DNA from: Rathayibacter sp. Leaf185
GTDB lineage: Bacteria; Actinomycetota; Actinomycetes; Actinomycetales; Microbacteriaceae
Direction of reading: 5' to 3'
Length of the DNA: 64,000 nucleotides
Assembly (NCBI RefSeq): GCF_001423885.1
Contig: NZ_LMPP01000001.1
Location: 62,001-126,000, forward strand
This document shows, one piece after another, positions 8,067 through 16,977 of the stretch. Below the pieces are notes generated by a model, which saw only the letters and a list, made by a program, of their open reading frames with translations, was not told where the DNA came from and searched no databases. The translations under genes and the position numbers were made by a program. Each line of letters begins with the position of its first letter. The stretch's first letter is position 1.

Positions 8067-8742
8067 ACGCGTCGAAGCGGTAGCCGAGTCCGCGGACAGT
8101 AACCAGGAGCGTCGGCTCCTTCGGGGTCTTCTCGATCTTGGAGCGGATGCGCTTCACGTGGACGTCGAGTGTCTTGGTGTCGCCGAAGTAGTCGCTGCCC
8201 CAGACGCGGTCGATGAGCTGGCCGCGGGTGAGGACGCGGCCGGCGTTCCGCAGGAGCATCTCGAGGAGCTCGAACTCCTTGAGGGGCATGGGCGTCTCGA
8301 CTCCGTCGACCTCGACCGTGTGGCGTTCGATGTCCATCTTGACGGGGCCGGCGACGACGATGCGCTCCTCCCCCGGGTCCTCGGTGCGGCGGCGGAGGAC
8401 GGCGCGGATGCGGGCGAGCAGCTCGCGGGTCGAGTACGGCTTGGTGACGTAGTCGTCGGCTCCGAGCTCGAGCCCGACGACGATGTCGACCTCGGAGTCC
8501 TTCGCGGTCACCATGATGATCGGGATGGAGGACCGGGTGCGGATCTCGCGGCACACCTCCGTTCCCGGCATGCCGGGCAGCATCAGGTCGAGCAGGATCA
8601 GGTCGTAGTCGCCCTCGTCGAAGGCGGCGACGGCGCGAGTGCCGTCCTCGGCGACCGTCACGTCGTAGCCCTCTCTTTCGAGCAGGTAGCTGAGGGGCTC
8701 GCTGAGTGCGCTCTCGTCCTCGACGAGCAGGATGCTGGTCAC
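8065..8742 (-). CDS. regX3: Phosphate-type response regulator RegX3
   Basis: A 225-residue OmpR-family regulator. The receiver domain (1-120) has acidic residues Glu8/Asp9, phospho-acceptor Asp52 (LILLDLMLPG) and the conserved Lys in VTKPYS. The C-terminal winged helix (about 130-224) includes the recognition region TRGQLIDRVWG...TLDVHVKRIRSKI. It is the partner of senX3, whose stop overlaps its start by 4 bases. The SenX3-RegX3 family controls phosphate-starvation genes, and PHO boxes precede ppk and pstS in this window. phoU is divergently placed next to senX3, which supports the phosphate assignment over other OmpR regulators. Confidence 0.9.
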   Translation of the reverse strand: MTSILLVEDESALSEPLSYLLEREGYDVTVAEDGTRAVAAFDEGDYDLILLDLMLPGMPGTEVCREIRTRSSIPIIMVTAKDSEVDIVVGLELGADDYVTKPYSTRELLARIRAVLRRRTEDPGEERIVVAGPVKMDIERHTVEVDGVETPMPLKEFELLEMLLRNAGRVLTRGQLIDRVWGSDYFGDTKTLDVHVKRIRSKIEKTPKEPTLLVTVRGLGYRFDA

Positions 8743-9908
8743 GCGGTGTCTCCTATCGGTGCCGTCGACGCGTAGGGCGTCCGGGCCGGGTCTACTTCGG
8801 GAAGTCGGATGGTGAAGGTGGAGCCGCGGCCGGGCTTGGACCAGACGCGGACGTCGCCGCCGTGGTTCTGCACCGCGTGCTTGACGATGCTGAGGCCGAG
8901 GCCGGTGCCTCCGGTGTGCCGTGATCGCGCCTGGTCGACGCGGTAGAAGCGCTCGAAGACGCGGTCGAGGTCCTCCTCGGGGATGCCGATGCCCTGGTCG
9001 GTGACGGCGATCTCGACGACTCCCCCGGTCGCCCGCACGCCGACCCCGACGCGGGAGCCCGCCGGCGAGTACTGGATGGCGTTCGCGAGCAGGTTGTGCA
9101 GCGCCGAGACGAGCATCTTCTCCTGGCCGGCGACGTACGCCTTCTTCATGCCGCCCTTGACCAGGGTCACGTCGTGCGACTCCGCCATCACGTGCGTCGT
9201 CTCGAGTGCTGCGACGACGATGTCGTCGACGCGGACGACCTCGGCGGTGCCCGCGACGTCGGTCGACTGGAGCCGCGAGAGCTCGATGATCTCGCGGGTG
9301 ATCTTGGCGAGGCGGTGCGACTCCTGGGTGAGACGGTGCGCGAAGCGGCGGACCTGCGCCGGATCGTCGGCGGCGGAGTCGAGTGCCTCGGCGAGCAGGC
9401 CGACCGCGCCGATCGGAGTCTTCAGCTCGTGGGAGATGTTGGCGACGAAGTCACGCCGGACCGCCTCGAGCCGACGGGCCTCGGTGTGGTCCTCGGCGAT
9501 CACCAGAACGAAGCGCGAGCCGAGCCGCGTGGCGTGAACCACCAGGGTGACGGCCGCGTCCGAGAGGGGGCTGGTCGACAGCTCGAGATCCTGCTCGATG
9601 TCGTCGCCGAAGCGCCGTACCCGGTCGACGATGGCGACGAGATCGGGGTGCAGCAGGATGTCCTGGTTCACGAGCCCCAGCGAGATCGCCCTCGTCGAGG
9701 CCTTGAGGACGTTGTGCGAGGGGTCCGTCACGAAGGCGGGTGCATCGATGGCGTCGATGATGGCGCCGATCCCCTCGGGGAGTCCGACCGCCGCGACCTC
9801 GGCCGCGGCCCTGCCCTGGCGAGCGGCGAGCGTGACGACGACGGTCATGGCGACGCCGATGGCCAGCCCGAGCACGAGCGCCAGAACAACGAACAAGCCC
9901 GTATCCAC
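8739..9908 (-). CDS. senX3: Phosphate-sensing histidine kinase SenX3
   Basis: A 389-residue membrane histidine kinase. A single clear membrane helix spans about residues 4-28. A PAS-like segment (about 45-140) follows, then the dimerisation/phospho-acceptor box [13 protein letters not shown] with His160, and the ATPase domain with N box ([10 protein letters not shown]), G1 ([11 protein letters not shown]), F (FERFYR) and G2 (GTGLGLSI). Almost no extracytoplasmic loop is present, as in SenX3/PhoR-type kinases that receive their signal through the Pst-PhoU complex. It is translated with regX3 (ATGA overlap) and divergent from phoU. Confidence 0.9.
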   Translation of the reverse strand: MDTGLFVVLALVLGLAIGVAMTVVVTLAARQGRAAAEVAAVGLPEGIGAIIDAIDAPAFVTDPSHNVLKASTRAISLGLVNQDILLHPDLVAIVDRVRRFGDDIEQDLELSTSPLSDAAVTLVVHATRLGSRFVLVIAEDHTEARRLEAVRRDFVANISHELKTPIGAVGLLAEALDSAADDPAQVRRFAHRLTQESHRLAKITREIIELSRLQSTDVAGTAEVVRVDDIVVAALETTHVMAESHDVTLVKGGMKKAYVAGQEKMLVSALHNLLANAIQYSPAGSRVGVGVRATGGVVEIAVTDQGIGIPEEDLDRVFERFYRVDQARSRHTGGTGLGLSIVKHAVQNHGGDVRVWSKPGRGSTFTIRLPEVDPARTPYASTAPIGDTA

Positions 9909-9977
9909 GGACCCAGGCTAGCCATCCACCGACCGTCTCCCTACCGGACGCCGACCGACCGGCTGGCGGTCGAGTAC

Positions 9978-10010
9978 TGTTCAAACCCCCGGCACCGTCC
10001 GTTAACCTGC
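9978..10010 (+). promoter_or_regulatory. Degenerate PHO-box-like repeats before phoU
   Basis: TTCA at 9980-9983 and TTAA at 10002-10005 lie 22 bases (two 11-base units) apart, with a poor middle unit. It lies in the senX3/phoU divergent region, where a RegX3 site would be expected, but is much weaker than the sites at ppk and pstS. Confidence 0.25.
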
Positions 10011-10125
10011 CGTGGTCATCATGGCTGCGCTTGCGCCGATTCGGTGCAGGCGCAGTGTCGTGCGTGGTGCGCGACGCAAACCCGGCATCGGCCTCGTGCG
10101 TGCCGCAGAGAGGGTCGATCAGAAG

Positions 10126-10767
10126 ATGCGCGAAGTTTTCCAGCAGGAGCTTGCTGAAGTCCAGGACCGCCTCGTCGAGATCTCCGGCCTCGTCGAGATC
10201 GCGATCGAGAAGGCGACGCAGGCGTTCAACCACTCCGACGTCGCCCTCGCCGAAGAGGTGATCGCCAACGACGACCGGATCGACCAGCTCGCGATCAACC
10301 TCGACGAGCTCGCGATCGACATCCTCGCCCGTCAGGGACCGGTCGCCCGCGACCTGCGCACCGTCGTCTCCGCGCTGCGCATCAGCGCTTCGCTCGAGCG
10401 GATGGGCGACATCGCCGAGCACATCGCCCAGCTCTCGCGCTACCGCTTCCCCGACAAGGTGGTGCCGAAGAGCCTCCGCCCGACCTTCGTCGAGATGGGG
10501 CGCCTCGACGTCGTCGTCGCGCACAAGCTCACCGAGCTCCTCCGCTCGCAGGACCCCCGCATCGCGGAGGAGATCCGCGACGAGGACGACAAGATCGACG
10601 AGCTGCACGTCAGCGTCTTCGACAAGGTGCTGAGCGAGGCGTGGAAGGGCCAGGCCGCCGACACCGTCGACGCCACGCTCGCCAGCCGCTACCACGAGCG
10701 CTTCGCCGACCACGCCGTGTCGATCGCCAAGAAGGTGCAGTACTTGATCTCAGGCGACTACGCCTGA
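10126..10767 (+). CDS. phoU: Phosphate signalling protein PhoU
   Basis: A 213-residue all-helical protein made of two PhoU three-helix repeats with metal-binding E/DxxxD signatures (EEVIANDDRIDQLAINLDE... and EIRDEDDKIDELH). It bridges the Pst transporter and the SenX3 kinase and limits phosphate uptake in replete cells. The ATG at 10126 (MREVFQQEL) matches the family N-terminus; the open frame extends 38 codons upstream but that part is unlike PhoU. It is divergent from senX3-regX3. A 12-bp perfect hairpin follows the stop. Confidence 0.93.
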   Translation: MREVFQQELAEVQDRLVEISGLVEIAIEKATQAFNHSDVALAEEVIANDDRIDQLAINLDELAIDILARQGPVARDLRTVVSALRISASLERMGDIAEHIAQLSRYRFPDKVVPKSLRPTFVEMGRLDVVVAHKLTELLRSQDPRIAEEIRDEDDKIDELHVSVFDKVLSEAWKGQAADTVDATLASRYHERFADHAVSIAKKVQYLISGDYA

Positions 10768-10776
10768 ATCCATTCG

Positions 10777-10803
10777 TCGATATCGCGCGAAGCGCGATAT
10801 CGA
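10777..10803 (+). terminator. Perfect 12-bp hairpin after phoU
   Basis: TCGATATCGCGC (10777-10788), loop GAA, GCGCGATATCGA (10792-10803). It starts 9 bases after the phoU stop codon. Confidence 0.8.
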
Positions 10804-10861
10804 CCGCAGTCGGCTGTCCAGCGGGGTCGCGAACCGCAGAGCGGGTCACGAACGGCTACGC

Positions 10862-10969
10862 CGAATCGCTCGCACACGATTCGCCGGTTCGCCTACTCCC
10901 TGGTGTAGAGCTGTACGGCACCGATCGTCCGGCGTGGAGCGCTCTTAGGCTGCCGCACGGGAGAGCGCT
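10862..10969. repeat. Two more hairpins in the phoU-gpmA gap
   Basis: CGAATCG (10862-10868) pairs with CGATTCG (10877-10883), and AGCGCTCT (10938-10945) pairs with AGAGCGCT (10962-10969). The 10768-11214 interval between the convergent phoU and gpmA genes has no credible gene; it is almost entirely a series of potential hairpins. Confidence 0.5.
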
Positions 10970-10970
10970 G

Positions 10971-11046
10971 CTTCGGCTCGTCAGAAACGCTTCGGCTGGC
11001 AGGAATCGTCTCATCCTGCGAGCCGAAGGCGTTCCTGAGTGCCGGG
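10971..11046. repeat. CGGCTCG-type hairpin element, copy 1
   Basis: CTTCGGCTnGCAGGA (about 10990-11004) pairs with TCCTGCGAGCCGAAG (about 11014-11028), flanked by AGAAACGC on the left and GCGTTCCT on the right, which extend the stem. The same layout (CGGCTCG, AGAAACGC, CGGCTCGC, loop, complement) recurs at 52101-52172. Confidence 0.65.
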
Positions 11047-11082
11047 GATCGCAGGCGACGACGTACGGCTCGTGCGCTGTGC

Positions 11083-11142
11083 TTCGGCTCGTCGGAATCG
11101 GTGATTCCTACGAGCCGAACGTGGTTTCACGAGCCGGAGGTG
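11083..11142. repeat. CGGCTCG-type hairpin element, copy 2
   Basis: TTCGGCTCGTCGGAATC (11083-11099) pairs with GATTCCTACGAGCCGAA (11103-11119) around a 3-base loop with one mismatch, followed by a further CGAGCCGGAGG. It is a shorter form of the element just upstream. Confidence 0.65.
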
Positions 11143-11171
11143 CTCCGACACCGGGCGCAGACGCGGACGGC

Positions 11172-11205
11172 CCGCGAGAACCGGGGTTCTGCGGGCCGTC
11201 CGACG
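11172..11205 (-). terminator. Hairpin terminator after gpmA
   Basis: GGACGGCCCGC and GCGGGCCGTCC form an 11-bp stem around an A/G-rich loop, immediately 3' of the gpmA stop codon (minus strand). Confidence 0.7.
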
Positions 11206-11214
11206 GGGTGAGGA

Positions 11215-11967
11215 CTACTTCTTGGCGCCCTGGGCGGCGACGGCAGCGGCACCCGCGGCGGCCGCCTCCGGGTCGAGGTAGCGGGCCGGCTCGGTCGGCT
11301 CGAAGTTCTCGTCAAGGGTGTAGACGAGCGGGATCCCGGTCGGGATGTTGAGCTCGGCGATGTCGGAGTCGGAGATGTGGTCGAGCGTCTTCACCAGGGC
11401 GCGCAGCGAGTTGCCGTGCGCGGTGATCATGACGGTCTTGCCCGCGACGAGGTCCGGCTTGATGTCCGACTCCCAGTACGGGAGCATCCGCTCGATGACC
11501 AGCTTGAGCGACTCGGTGCGCGGGAGGTCGTCGCCGAGGTCGGCGTAGCGCTCGTCGTGGGCCTGCGAGTACTGGTCGTCGTCGTCGAGCGGGGGCGGCG
11601 GCACGTCGAACGAGCGGCGCCAGGTCTGGAACTGCTCGGGGCCGTACTCGGCCAGGGTCTGCGCCTTGTCCTTGCCCTGCAGCGCGCCGTAGTGGCGCTC
11701 GTTGAGGCGCCAGGAGCGCTTGACGTCGATCCAGAGGCGGTCGGCGGTCTCGAGGGCGATGTTCGCCGTCTGGATGGCGCGGGTCTGGCGGGAGGTGTAG
11801 ACGATGTCGGGGTGCAGCCCCGCCTCGCTCAGGAGCTCGCCGGCGCGGGTCGCCTCGGCGATGCCCTGCTCGGTCAGTCGCACGTCGACCCAGCCGGTGA
11901 ACAGGTTCTTCTGGTTCCACTCGCTGTTGCCGTGGCGCACGAGGATGAGGGTGTAGGTCTCGGACAT
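11215..11967 (-). CDS. gpmA: 2,3-bisphosphoglycerate-dependent phosphoglycerate mutase
   Basis: A 250-residue cytoplasmic glycolytic enzyme that interconverts 3- and 2-phosphoglycerate. The phosphohistidine motif [10 protein letters not shown] has His12, and the second catalytic His is in [27 protein letters not shown] and [11 protein letters not shown] are typical of dPGM. The ATG at 11967 gives the family N-terminus; the reading frame continues far upstream only because it runs antisense to the methyltransferase gene. The tail ([16 protein letters not shown]) is low-complexity. It is convergent with phoU and divergent from the next gene. Confidence 0.95.
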   Translation of the reverse strand: MSETYTLILVRHGNSEWNQKNLFTGWVDVRLTEQGIAEATRAGELLSEAGLHPDIVYTSRQTRAIQTANIALETADRLWIDVKRSWRLNERHYGALQGKDKAQTLAEYGPEQFQTWRRSFDVPPPPLDDDDQYSQAHDERYADLGDDLPRTESLKLVIERMLPYWESDIKPDLVAGKTVMITAHGNSLRALVKTLDHISDSDIAELNIPTGIPLVYTLDENFEPTEPARYLDPEAAAAGAAAVAAQGAKK

Positions 11968-12016
11968 GCGCCCAGTGTAGAGGTGGCCCCTTTCGCGCGC
12001 GGATACGCTGGGCGGC

Positions 12017-12844
12017 ATGCCGATCGGAGCCGTGACCCGCGGGACGACGGGCACCAATCGGCTCCGCAGGGTCGACCGCTGGATGGCCGAGCTGCCCGTC
12101 CTGCGCGGCACCGCCGACCCGCTCGTGGTCGACCTCGGGTTCGGTGCGAGCGCCGTCACCACGCTCGAGCTGCACCGCCGGCTCGTCCGCGCCGCTCCGG
12201 GAGTCGAGGTCGTCGGCCTCGAGATCGAGCCGGCGCGGGTGACCACCGCTCGCGAGCAGCTCGCACGAGTCAGAGCCGGAGGCACCGCGTTCCCGAGCGA
12301 CGCGCGTGTGCGCTTCGAGCGGGGCGGCTTCGAGATCCCGCTCGCGGCCGGGCGGCGGGCGAGCTCGATCCGCGCGTTCAACGTGCTGCGCCAGTACGAC
12401 GAGTCGGCCGTCGCGAGCGCCTGGCGGGTGATGATCGAGCGGCTCACGCCCGACGGCCTGCTCGTCGAGGGGACCTGCGACGAGATCGGGCGGATCTGCA
12501 CCTGGATCGCGATCGGCCGCGACGGGCCCCGGTCACTGACACTGTCACTCCGTCTCGGCGCCGTCCCCTCGCCGATGATCGCCGCCGAGCGCCTTCCGAA
12601 GGCGCTGATCCACCGCAACGTCCCGGGAGAGCCGGTGCACGCGTTCCTCCAGGCACTCGAGCGGGCCTGGACGCTGAACGCTCCGCTCGCGGTGTACGGA
12701 CCGGCTCAGCGCTGGCAGGCGTCGGTCAGCGCTCTCCGCGCCGAGTGGCCGATCCTCGACGGGCCGCGGCGGTGGCGGCTCGGGGAGGTGACCGTCGCGT
12801 GGAACGCAGTCGCGCCCGCGGGCCCGGCCCCGTCACTCCTGTGA
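12017..12844 (+). CDS. Class I SAM-dependent methyltransferase-like protein
   Basis: A 275-residue protein with the glycine-rich SAM motif [13 protein letters not shown] (about 40-52), an acidic residue closing strand 2 ([11 protein letters not shown]) and the Rossmann-type continuation typical of class I methyltransferases. The substrate is not evident. The C-terminal half ([20 protein letters not shown]...) is conserved-looking but unassigned. It stands alone between gpmA (divergent) and the FUSC gene (convergent, 47 bases). The call is a fold assignment, not an activity. Confidence 0.7.
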   Translation: MPIGAVTRGTTGTNRLRRVDRWMAELPVLRGTADPLVVDLGFGASAVTTLELHRRLVRAAPGVEVVGLEIEPARVTTAREQLARVRAGGTAFPSDARVRFERGGFEIPLAAGRRASSIRAFNVLRQYDESAVASAWRVMIERLTPDGLLVEGTCDEIGRICTWIAIGRDGPRSLTLSLRLGAVPSPMIAAERLPKALIHRNVPGEPVHAFLQALERAWTLNAPLAVYGPAQRWQASVSALRAEWPILDGPRRWRLGEVTVAWNAVAPAGPAPSLL

Positions 12845-12891
12845 CCGCTCGCATCGGAGGCGATCGCCCGCATCCGCGGTGACCACTCGCG

Positions 12892-14022
12892 TCAGCGCAG
12901 CTCGGGGAGCGCCGCTCGCGCCTCGGCGGGGTTGGTCCCCGCGGCCGTGAGCAGGTCGACGACCAGCGGCCGGAGGATGACGAGGAGCGTCTTCTCGGCC
13001 AGCCGCGCCTCGGGGATCAGCTCCTGCGGGTCGAGCGTCGTCGCCAGCAGCACCAGATCCTGACGGGCGAGTGCCAGCACGGAGGCGTCGCTCAGGGAAC
13101 GCCCGAGCAGGGAGATCCCCGGCCCGAACGACGCCACGACAGCGGCCAGCGCCGGGCGCGGGACTCCGTCGCCGACGAGGAAGTCGGAGCGCCGGGCGAC
13201 GATCCGGAGGTTGCGGGTCGCGAGGTCGAGGGCGGCCAGCATCGCACGCTGCCGCTCGAGCTCGCCGCGATGGCGTCGGACGAACGGCGAGATCCGGGCG
13301 ACTCCGAGGGCCGACTCGAGCGCGGCCGACCAGCCGTCGATGGTCGGCTGCGTCGAGCGGATGCGCTCGAGAGCTGCTCGGGAAGCGGCGCCATCACCGT
13401 CGCGGAGCGCCTCGGTCAGGCCGTCGATCGTCGCGGTCAGGGCGGCGACGAGGCGCCGGGCCTCCGCGCGAGCCGTACGGAGGGGGCTCCGCGGCACGAT
13501 CGCGGTGCAGAGCAGCGCCGCGAGACCGCCGACGAGACCGTCGAGACTGCGGGTGAACACGCCTCCGTCCGGCGCCGGCAGGACCATCACGAGCATCGCC
13601 TGGGTGCCCGCGGCGACCGCGAATCCCGGAGAGGGGGACAGGGCCCGCCCGACCGTGAAGACGACGGCGAGCACGACCGCCAGCTGCCAGACGCCGGTAC
13701 CCCACAGCAGGAGGAGCACCTCGCTGGCAGTGATGCCGATCAGCATCCCGACGGCCGTCTCGGCGACCTGCTTCGGACGGGTGTCGCGCGCGATGCCGAG
13801 ACTCGAGATCGTCGCCGTGAGCGAGAGGACCGGAGCAGGATGCCCGAAGACGAAGCGAGACACCGAGTACGCGAGGATCGCGGCGAGCACGATCTGCAGC
13901 ACCGCGGGCAGGGAGGCGGCGGCCCGCGCGAGCCCTCGGCCCGGGCGGAGTCCGTCGATGCTGATGAGCCGCCGGAGCCGCTCGGCCGCCCGATCCGGCC
14001 TCGCGGATCCTGCGGCCACCAC
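12892..14022 (-). CDS. FUSC-family membrane protein
   Basis: A 376-residue inner-membrane protein of the FUSC/aromatic-acid exporter-like family. Five or six hydrophobic segments fill the first 165 residues (SLPAVLQIVLAAILAYSVS, then others up to GLVGGLAALLCTAIVP), followed by a long cytoplasmic helical domain to the end. The start is ambiguous: GTG at 14022 lies 9 bases after the ygfZ stop and leaves a 376-residue product; the frame is open well upstream but inside ygfZ. It is probably co-transcribed with ygfZ. The transported substrate is unknown. Confidence 0.75.
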   Translation of the reverse strand: MVAAGSARPDRAAERLRRLISIDGLRPGRGLARAAASLPAVLQIVLAAILAYSVSRFVFGHPAPVLSLTATISSLGIARDTRPKQVAETAVGMLIGITASEVLLLLWGTGVWQLAVVLAVVFTVGRALSPSPGFAVAAGTQAMLVMVLPAPDGGVFTRSLDGLVGGLAALLCTAIVPRSPLRTARAEARRLVAALTATIDGLTEALRDGDGAASRAALERIRSTQPTIDGWSAALESALGVARISPFVRRHRGELERQRAMLAALDLATRNLRIVARRSDFLVGDGVPRPALAAVVASFGPGISLLGRSLSDASVLALARQDLVLLATTLDPQELIPEARLAEKTLLVILRPLVVDLLTAAGTNPAEARAALPELR

Positions 14023-14030
14023 GGCGTGGC

Positions 14031-15167
14031 CTACCTGGACTTCGCTCCGAGTCGGGGCAGACGGGGCACTCCCGCCTCCGCTCCGGCTCCGGGCGGGACG
14101 ACGACCTCCTGCGACGCGGCGACGAGGACCTCGCCCGCGATCACGGTGAGCTCGTGGTCGACGGGCACCGAGCGCTTGATCACCGCGAGTGCGATCGGGC
14201 CGTCCTCGAAGTGCCAGGCACTCGAGGTGACGGCGCCGACCTCGACGGGCTCGCCGCCCTTCAGCGCGGTGATGACGTCGCCGTGCGCCGGCAGTGCCGA
14301 GTCGGAGCCGTCGAGCTGCAGCAGCACCAGGCGCCGCGGCGGGTGCCCGAGGTTGTGGACCTTGGCGACCGTCTCCTGCCCGCGGTAGCAGCCCTTGGCC
14401 AGGTGCACGGAGGAGCGCAGCAGATCGAGCTCGTGCGGGATCGAGCGGTCGTCGACCTCGGTCGCGTGTCGCGGACGCCAGGCTGCGATGCGCAGGGCCT
14501 CGAGCGCGTCGGACCCCGCGAGGGCGACCCCGGCGTCGGCGGCCCGGGCGGCCAGCTCGGAGAGCACGACTCGCGGCACGAGGGTCTCGCGATAGCGCCA
14601 GAGCGCGGCGGGGTGAGCCTCGACCGCTGCGTACTGCCAACCGCCGGGCTGGACGTCGGACCACGGGTCGAGCCAGGCGATGTCGCCCAGCGAGAGGGCG
14701 AGGGCCGTGGCGGAGGCGTCGCCCAGCGTCGCGACGGTCGCGAACTCGTCGGTGCGGTCGGCGATCTCGACCCGGAGCATGAAGCGCATCCTGTCGAGCC
14801 ACGCCGCGAGCCCCGCGGTCTCGTCGCGGTCGAGGAGGAGCCAGGCGGCCTCTCCGTCGTCGACGAAGCGGATCACGTGCTCGATGCGACCGGACGGGTC
14901 GAGCAGGAGGGTCTCGGCCGAAGCGCCGGGCGCGAGACGGGCGAGCGACTGGCTGGTCAGCGAGTCGAGCCAGGTGAGGCGGTCCGGGCCGGTGACGGTG
15001 ACGACTCCGCGACCCGAGAGATCGACGAGAGCCGTGCCCGCGGCGAGGGCGCGCTGCTCGCGGAACGGCTCGCCGTAGTGAGCGGCGACTCCCGGCTCGG
15101 CGGGGCTCGCCGTCGCGACGGCTCCGTCGACCGCGAGGAGAGGAGAGGGGGTCGGGTCAGTCGACAC
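14031..15167 (-). CDS. ygfZ: Folate-binding iron-sulfur repair protein YgfZ
   Basis: A 378-residue protein related to the glycine cleavage T protein. It has the YgfZ/CAF17 signature KGCYRGQE (Cys in the middle), and the folate-binding fold of GcvT without its catalytic context. The family helps assemble or repair [4Fe-4S] proteins in a folate-dependent way. The N-terminal motif LVDLSGRGVVTVTGPDRL is typical. It overlaps the nitrobindin-like gene upstream by 11 bases, so the two are translationally coupled. Confidence 0.88.
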   Translation of the reverse strand: MSTDPTPSPLLAVDGAVATASPAEPGVAAHYGEPFREQRALAAGTALVDLSGRGVVTVTGPDRLTWLDSLTSQSLARLAPGASAETLLLDPSGRIEHVIRFVDDGEAAWLLLDRDETAGLAAWLDRMRFMLRVEIADRTDEFATVATLGDASATALALSLGDIAWLDPWSDVQPGGWQYAAVEAHPAALWRYRETLVPRVVLSELAARAADAGVALAGSDALEALRIAAWRPRHATEVDDRSIPHELDLLRSSVHLAKGCYRGQETVAKVHNLGHPPRRLVLLQLDGSDSALPAHGDVITALKGGEPVEVGAVTSSAWHFEDGPIALAVIKRSVPVDHELTVIAGEVLVAASQEVVVPPGAGAEAGVPRLPRLGAKSR

Positions 15168-15771
15168 GGGCGAGCCTTCCGGAGGCGTGGGTGCGGAGGC
15201 CCTGACCGAGCGCGGCGATGTCCCAGGCCCAGAGCAGGTGGTCGTCGACCAGGCCGTAGAGGCGGGTCGCCGCCGCGTAGTCCTTCGCGGCCGCGGTACG
15301 CATGACGGCGTCGGTCGCGAGGTCGATGCGCGGACCCTTGACCTGACCGAGGTAGAGCTCGCTCACGCCGTCGGGATGCACGAGCGAGACCTCGATCTCG
15401 AAGCCGCCCGCGGCGTTGCGGAGCGTCTCGACCGATTCGGCGTCGGGGAACGCGGGAGCGCCGCGGCCGGGCAGCATCGCCGGACCGGCATCGGCGTCGG
15501 TCAGCGGGCGGCTGAGGCGCCAGTAGCCCGTCTCGCTGACGAGGGGGCGGTGGCCGACCCCGTCGCCCTCGCCGTCCTCGATCAGCCAGGTGTACGAGCT
15601 GTAGTTGAGGTACGGCAGGCCGTCGTAGCTGAAGCTGATGCGGTGGCCGAACTCGGCCTGGATCGACTCCTCGCCGACGACGTAGTCGACGACCCCCGAG
15701 CCCTCCCAGACGCCGAGCAGCCAGGAGAGGGGAACGAGCTCGGACGGGAGGCCCGATGGCAGCGAGATCAA
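15157..15771 (-). CDS. Nitrobindin-like heme-binding (FABP/DUF1794) protein
   Basis: A 204-residue beta-barrel protein of the nitrobindin/THAP4 family. It has the signature GVWEGSG (about 20-26) and the C-terminal LYGLVDDHLLWAWDIAALG, which includes the candidate heme-ligand His. Nitrobindins bind ferric heme and can isomerise peroxynitrite or bind NO. No ATG or GTG gives the family N-terminus; TTG at 15771 (start MISLPSGLPSELVPLSWLLG) does, so a TTG start is proposed. The reading frame is open further upstream but overlaps the next small gene. It is coupled to ygfZ by an 11-base overlap. Confidence 0.8.
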   Translation of the reverse strand: MISLPSGLPSELVPLSWLLGVWEGSGVVDYVVGEESIQAEFGHRISFSYDGLPYLNYSSYTWLIEDGEGDGVGHRPLVSETGYWRLSRPLTDADAGPAMLPGRGAPAFPDAESVETLRNAAGGFEIEVSLVHPDGVSELYLGQVKGPRIDLATDAVMRTAAAKDYAAATRLYGLVDDHLLWAWDIAALGQGLRTHASGRLARVD

Positions 15772-15790
15772 ACCGGCTCTGCCCGCGCGA

Positions 15791-15901
15791 CTAGCGCTGG
15801 CCGCGGTAGAGCTTGAAGACGACCACGCCGGACACCCACGCGATGGCGAGCGAGGCGAGCCCGAGCAGTCCGAGATAGAAGAGTTCGAGGGCGAGAAGCA
15901 T
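15791..15901 (-). CDS. 36-residue single-pass membrane miniprotein
   Basis: Start ATG at 15901, stop at 15791-15793. The product begins MLLALELFYLGLLGLASLAI and ends FKLYRGQR: one membrane helix of about 26 hydrophobic residues followed by a short basic tail, the expected orientation for a small single-pass inner-membrane protein. It lies between the nitrobindin-like gene and an 86-residue membrane protein on the same strand. It is too short for most gene finders. The coding evidence is the clean hydrophobic/basic pattern and the fitting gap. Function unknown. Confidence 0.6.
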   Translation of the reverse strand: MLLALELFYLGLLGLASLAIAWVSGVVVFKLYRGQR

Positions 15902-15951
15902 GACCCCATCCTATCCGGCGGCTCCGGCACGGAGGCCGGGCGGACCGCAAC

Positions 15952-16212
15952 TCAGCGGGAGGCGATCGCGGCGATCCCGCTGGCGACGCCGACGATCACC
16001 AGGGCTCCGACCATGCTCGTCATGGTGCGCAGCAGGTAGCCGGCGGCACGGGCGACCGCGAGCTGCACGGCGAAGGTGGCGAGGACGCTGCCGCCGAAGG
16101 TGAGCGCGAGCCAGAGCTGAGCGGATCCATCGGGGGCGACGATCAGAGTGACGACCGAGCCGATGAGGGCGAGCGCCCAGACGATTCCGACGCCCACCCG
16201 GTCCCTGCTCAT
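15952..16212 (-). CDS. Small multi-pass membrane protein
   Basis: An 86-residue protein with three hydrophobic helices (about residues 8-26, 30-52 and 62-84) separated by short loops. No known motif. It is the first gene of the leftward run membrane protein-miniprotein-nitrobindin-ygfZ-FUSC and diverges from glnR across 75 bases. Common in Microbacteriaceae as a conserved hypothetical; function unknown. Confidence 0.65.
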   Translation of the reverse strand: MSRDRVGVGIVWALALIGSVVTLIVAPDGSAQLWLALTFGGSVLATFAVQLAVARAAGYLLRTMTSMVGALVIVGVASGIAAIASR

Positions 16213-16287
16213 CCGTCAATTGTGCCCCAGGCGATCGGCCCTCCCGGCCCGCCGCTAGGATTGCCGCAGAACAGTTCTGGAGGATCC

Positions 16288-16977
16288 GTGGCGCAGCTGT
16301 TGATACTGACCTCTGCGGGGGGCACTGAGGTACTGCCCGCTCTGGGCCTCCTCAGCCACAAGACACGGCAGATCCCGGCCGAACCCGCGCACCTCGTGAA
16401 CGCCCCGAGCTGCGACCTCATCTTCGTGGACGCCCGGCAGGACCTCGCCAGCGCGAAGTCCCTCTGCAAGATCCTCACCACCACCGGCATCAACGTCCCC
16501 CTCATCCTGATCCTCACCGAGGGCGGCCTGACCGCCGTGAGCGCCGACTGGGGCGTCAACGACGTGATCCTCGACTCGGCCGGTCCCGCCGAGGTCGATG
16601 CGCGCATCCGCCTCGTCATCGGGCGGCTCGCGCAGGAGCAGTCCGCCTCGCGGATCCAGGCCTCCGGCGTGGTCATCGACGAGGCGAGCTACTCGGCCAA
16701 GGTCCACGGGCGCCCGCTCGATCTCACCTTCAAGGAGTTCGAGCTCCTGCGCTTCTTCGCCACGCACCCGTCTCGGGTGTTCACCCGCGAGCAGCTGCTC
16801 AGCGAGGTGTGGGGCTACGACTACTTCGGCGGCACACGCACCGTCGACGTCCACGTGCGGCGCCTTCGCGCGAAGCTGGGCGATCTCGAGTCGCTCATCG
16901 GCACCGTGCGCAACGTCGGATACCGCTTCAACGTGTACGAAGAGGACAATGAGCGAGTCGCTCAATCTCTCGGTTGA
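16288..16977 (+). CDS. glnR: Nitrogen response regulator GlnR
   Basis: A 229-residue OmpR-type regulator that matches actinobacterial GlnR along its length: [19 protein letters not shown] at the start, VTADWG-like [21 protein letters not shown] in the receiver, and the winged-helix signature [12 protein letters not shown]...[25 protein letters not shown] to the end. GlnR receivers are atypical orphan receivers without a cognate kinase, and they activate ammonium assimilation genes. The GTG at 16288 follows GGAGGA (16279-16284). It overlaps mshD by 29 bases. No glutamine synthetase or amtB gene is in the window. Confidence 0.88.
   Translation: MAQLLILTSAGGTEVLPALGLLSHKTRQIPAEPAHLVNAPSCDLIFVDARQDLASAKSLCKILTTTGINVPLILILTEGGLTAVSADWGVNDVILDSAGPAEVDARIRLVIGRLAQEQSASRIQASGVVIDEASYSAKVHGRPLDLTFKEFELLRFFATHPSRVFTREQLLSEVWGYDYFGGTRTVDVHVRRLRAKLGDLESLIGTVRNVGYRFNVYEEDNERVAQSLG

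Noticed and set aside
10012-10125. Longer PhoU N-terminus from an upstream in-frame ATG
   Set aside because: The extra 38 residues are Arg/Ala-rich and unlike PhoU; the start at 10126 gives the family N-terminus.
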